Positions 62,236 through 64,000 of a stretch of 64,000 nucleotides of DNA are shown piece by piece. The stretch covers positions 41,311-105,310 of the forward strand of contig NZ_MAFC01000030.1 in NCBI RefSeq assembly GCF_002013465.1, written 5' to 3'. Position 1 is the stretch's first letter, and each line of letters begins with the position of its first letter. The notes beneath the pieces were generated by a model. It was given only the letters and a program-made list of their open reading frames with translations, was not told the origin of the DNA and made no database searches. Position numbers and translations under genes: made by a program. This DNA comes from Mycobacterium sp. D16R12 (lineage in GTDB: Bacteria; Actinomycetota; Actinomycetes; Mycobacteriales; Mycobacteriaceae).

Positions 62236-62906
62236 CACGACACCTGCCAGGTGCCCGCGAAGTACCCAACCCCGTAAGGGGATCCTTGGTAAAGACACCG
62301 AGCCTGGACGCTGTCCGAACCCACTAATCCGGCAAGTGACTGGTAGACGGCGCCGCCCGTGATGACCTCCGATAGACCGCACAGTGCGGCCACATCCCCC
62401 TGTGCGAGCGCGTCGACAAGTCCCTGCTGCGCAGCCCCGGCCTCGGGCCGATAGCCCCCGGGCGCCTTGTCGGTGAGGGTGTTGGCACCGTCGGCAATGA
62501 CGAGTACGCCCGGCGGCGTCGGCAACGCCTCAATCTCCTCGCGCAATGTCCGTCCACAGGCGGCCCCGTCCACGCCGGAGACACCGACAAATCGCACCTG
62601 TACCTGCGCGGCCGCCACACGTGCGCGTAGCCACCCGGCGATGAGTACCGGCAGCGGCAGTTCGGCGGCGGCAGCGGACCTCGGCGAAAGCGAAACACGC
62701 ACGTCAACGCCGTATCCGGCGAATGTGCCCGACATGTCGCTGCCATAGCGGCCGTCCCCCGCTCCGATCGCGATCCATCGAGTGGGCAGGCTTCGCACCG
62801 CCGAGATCGCAGCCTCACGCAGGTCGGCGGTTTCGCGGGCGGCATCACCGCCCAACTCGGGCACCAGCAGCGGGGTCGACGGGCAGATCGCTATCGAGAG
62901 ATCCAC
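62235..62906 (-). CDS. Class III extradiol dioxygenase LigB-like protein
   Basis: The 223-residue protein matches Rv2728c. It has CPSTPLLVPELGGDAARETADLR near the start, WIAIGAGDGRYGSDMSG, and VLVIADGANTLTDKAPGGYRPE, which recall the LigB-type dioxygenase fold, though metal ligands are incomplete and activity is doubtful. Its GTG lies 4 bp after the stop of the upstream transporter gene. Confidence 0.75.
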   Translation of the reverse strand: MDLSIAICPSTPLLVPELGGDAARETADLREAAISAVRSLPTRWIAIGAGDGRYGSDMSGTFAGYGVDVRVSLSPRSAAAAELPLPVLIAGWLRARVAAAQVQVRFVGVSGVDGAACGRTLREEIEALPTPPGVLVIADGANTLTDKAPGGYRPEAGAAQQGLVDALAQGDVAALCGLSEVITGGAVYQSLAGLVGSDSVQARCLYQGSPYGVGYFAGTWQVS

Positions 62907-62910
62907 GATG

Positions 62911-63819
62911 CTAGGCGGCCTTCTGGGTCGGGGACACGGCATTTCCGGTTGCGTCGCCCGCCACGGCGTGCGCGGCCGCCTCGCTGCGCGCCAGTGCGAC
63001 CGTCGCAGCAAGCATGATCGCCATCGCGAACACGAGCGTCACGGCGCCAAAGGTGTTGGTGCGGAACGATTCACCCAGCACCATGATTCCCAGCAGAGAG
63101 GCGATCACGGGCTCGGCCACCGTCATGGTCGGCAGCGAAGCCACCAAAGTCCCGGCGTGGAAGGCGGACTGCTGGAGCGCCACCCCGGTGACACCCACGA
63201 CCGCCAGCGCGTAACTTTCGGGGTTGGTCAGCAGGCTGACGATGCCGTGATCGAGGGAGTCGACGACGCCCTTGGTAAGAACTGCCATGAGTCCCCACAT
63301 CATCCCCGAGGCGACCGCCAGGAGCACCGCCCGGCGCGGTCCGGGCCGGCGGCGGGCACCCTCCACGCAGAGCAGCGTGATGGGTCCGAGCACCGCAGCA
63401 ACCAGCATCCACGACTGCGGTGTGGCGTGCGGTTGACCCGCCACCGGGTTGCCCACCGACACCACTACCGCGATGGCTCCGGCGAGCAGAATTGCCGATC
63501 CCCACTGGTACCTGGTGACCTTGCGCTTGGCCCATCGCGACTCGATGACCAGCGCGAACAGCAGTGAAGAGACCATCAGAGTCTGCACCAGGACCACCGA
63601 GCCCAGCCCCAGCGCAGCGGCCTGCAACCCGAAACCCACCAGGCTGATCAACGTCCCCAGCCACCACGGCCAGTGACGCAACAACGTGGTGATGGGACCC
63701 AGTGCGCCCACGTCCTGCGCGGGGACGGCATACGCCGCGCGCTGGTGGATGACGTCGCCAAATGCGACGCACGCGGCAGCTCCGACGGCGAGTGCCGATG
63801 CGATATCCGCCTCGGACAT
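62911..63819 (-). CDS. DMT-superfamily membrane transporter
   Basis: The 302-residue protein matches Rv2729c. It has nine or ten hydrophobic helices in two EamA-like halves (FGLQAAALGLGSVVLVQTL near residue 65, ATLVASLPTMTVAEPVIASLLG-type helix near residue 230). The substrate is unknown. GAGGAGG five bases before the ATG. First gene of the transporter-LigB-miaA-dapF operon. Confidence 0.82.
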   Translation of the reverse strand: MSEADIASALAVGAAACVAFGDVIHQRAAYAVPAQDVGALGPITTLLRHWPWWLGTLISLVGFGLQAAALGLGSVVLVQTLMVSSLLFALVIESRWAKRKVTRYQWGSAILLAGAIAVVVSVGNPVAGQPHATPQSWMLVAAVLGPITLLCVEGARRRPGPRRAVLLAVASGMMWGLMAVLTKGVVDSLDHGIVSLLTNPESYALAVVGVTGVALQQSAFHAGTLVASLPTMTVAEPVIASLLGIMVLGESFRTNTFGAVTLVFAMAIMLAATVALARSEAAAHAVAGDATGNAVSPTQKAA

Positions 63820-63911
63820 CGCAGCCTCCTCGCGGAATCATCTGGCATATGTTCGCCCGTGCGGCGATGACACCTGTTTGAATGAACGGTGTAGTGAGCT
63901 TAGGGCGCCGT

Positions 63912-63924
63912 GTTGCGCGGCAAC
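63912..63924 (+). other. Short perfect hairpin GTTGC-GCG-GCAAC
   Basis: It lies 20 bp upstream of the last gene's ATG, and leaves the ribosome site (AGGAAGAGG) free. Possible weak leader structure. Confidence 0.3.
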
Positions 63925-63944
63925 AATTGCAGGAAGAGGTTTCG

Positions 63945-64000
63945 ATGCCGGATCAGTCACCACAACAAGAGAACGTTGCTCCCGCCCCCCAGCCCGGAGC
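63945..64000 (+). CDS. Start of a gene cut by the window edge (Rv2731-like by position)
   Basis: AGGAAGAGG seven bases before an ATG begins an open frame with 18 visible codons, MPDQSPQQENVAPAPQPG, a Pro/Gln-rich disordered start. By gene order this should be the DUF349-type protein Rv2731, but too little is visible to confirm. Confidence 0.6.
   Translation, partial: MPDQSPQQENVAPAPQPG

Overview
The window is about 64 kb of high-GC actinobacterial chromosome. Gene content and order match the stretch that runs from about Rv2669 to Rv2731 in Mycobacterium tuberculosis (locus names recalled from memory, not searched). Diagnostic genes include aftC (arabinogalactan/LAM arabinofuranosyltransferase), the Lys/Ala/Pro-rich principal sigma factor SigA, SigB next to the iron regulator IdeR, lexA divergent from the LysM gene chiZ, and cei. 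Differences from M. tuberculosis (no echA15 next to hemE, extra gene cassettes around sigA-sigB) suggest a rapidly growing mycobacterium, probably Mycobacteroides (abscessus-chelonae group). No rRNA, tRNA, CRISPR array, transposase or phage gene was seen.

Layout. 1-10.7 kb: GNAT (cut by the left edge), zapE, RibD-like reductase, secreted Tap-like hydrolase, aftC, msrB, then the coproporphyrin-type heme operon hemE-hemY-hemQ on the minus strand, DUF3000 and an RNase D-like nuclease. 10.8-19.9 kb: dxs, nhaA, a TrmA-like RNA methyltransferase overlapping a KimA-like potassium symporter, divergent ceoB-ceoC (RCK potassium regulators), and DUF3159/OB-fold genes. 20-23.1 kb: hydrolase, a SigI-like ECF sigma factor and a divergent NmrA/F420 oxidoreductase pair. 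23.1-29.4 kb: DUF3710-dut, DUF3093, DUF4193, cei, suhB, ppgK and sigA.

29.4-40 kb is the accessory part. It holds a duplicated sigA tail and a lower-GC lipoprotein gene, a two-gene cassette of unknown function sharing one small domain, ogt, DUF4126, a flavin disulfide reductase-like enzyme, VOC and LLM enzymes, RidA, a FadR-type regulator with its own operator and a sterol desaturase-like enzyme. It ends with a compact minus-strand operon of a DUF692/MNIO enzyme, a partner protein and a 55-residue membrane-anchored peptide ending in a Cys-containing tail. That operon is the best candidate for an undescribed (RiPP-like) system.

40-54 kb: DUF952, a small zinc-binding protein, YihY, DUF3039/DUF3099, sigB, ideR, DUF4192, an inserted DUF1611-racemase pair, a lipoprotein, sthA, a PAC2 protein, an alpha/beta hydrolase, a PhzF protein and nrdR. 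53.4-64 kb: chiZ/lexA with SOS boxes, GNAT, fadE20, bisC, hflX, dapF, miaA, a LigB-like protein, a DMT transporter and the first codons of one more gene. Genes are tightly packed, with many 1-4 bp stop/start overlaps, so most same-strand neighbours are probably co-transcribed.
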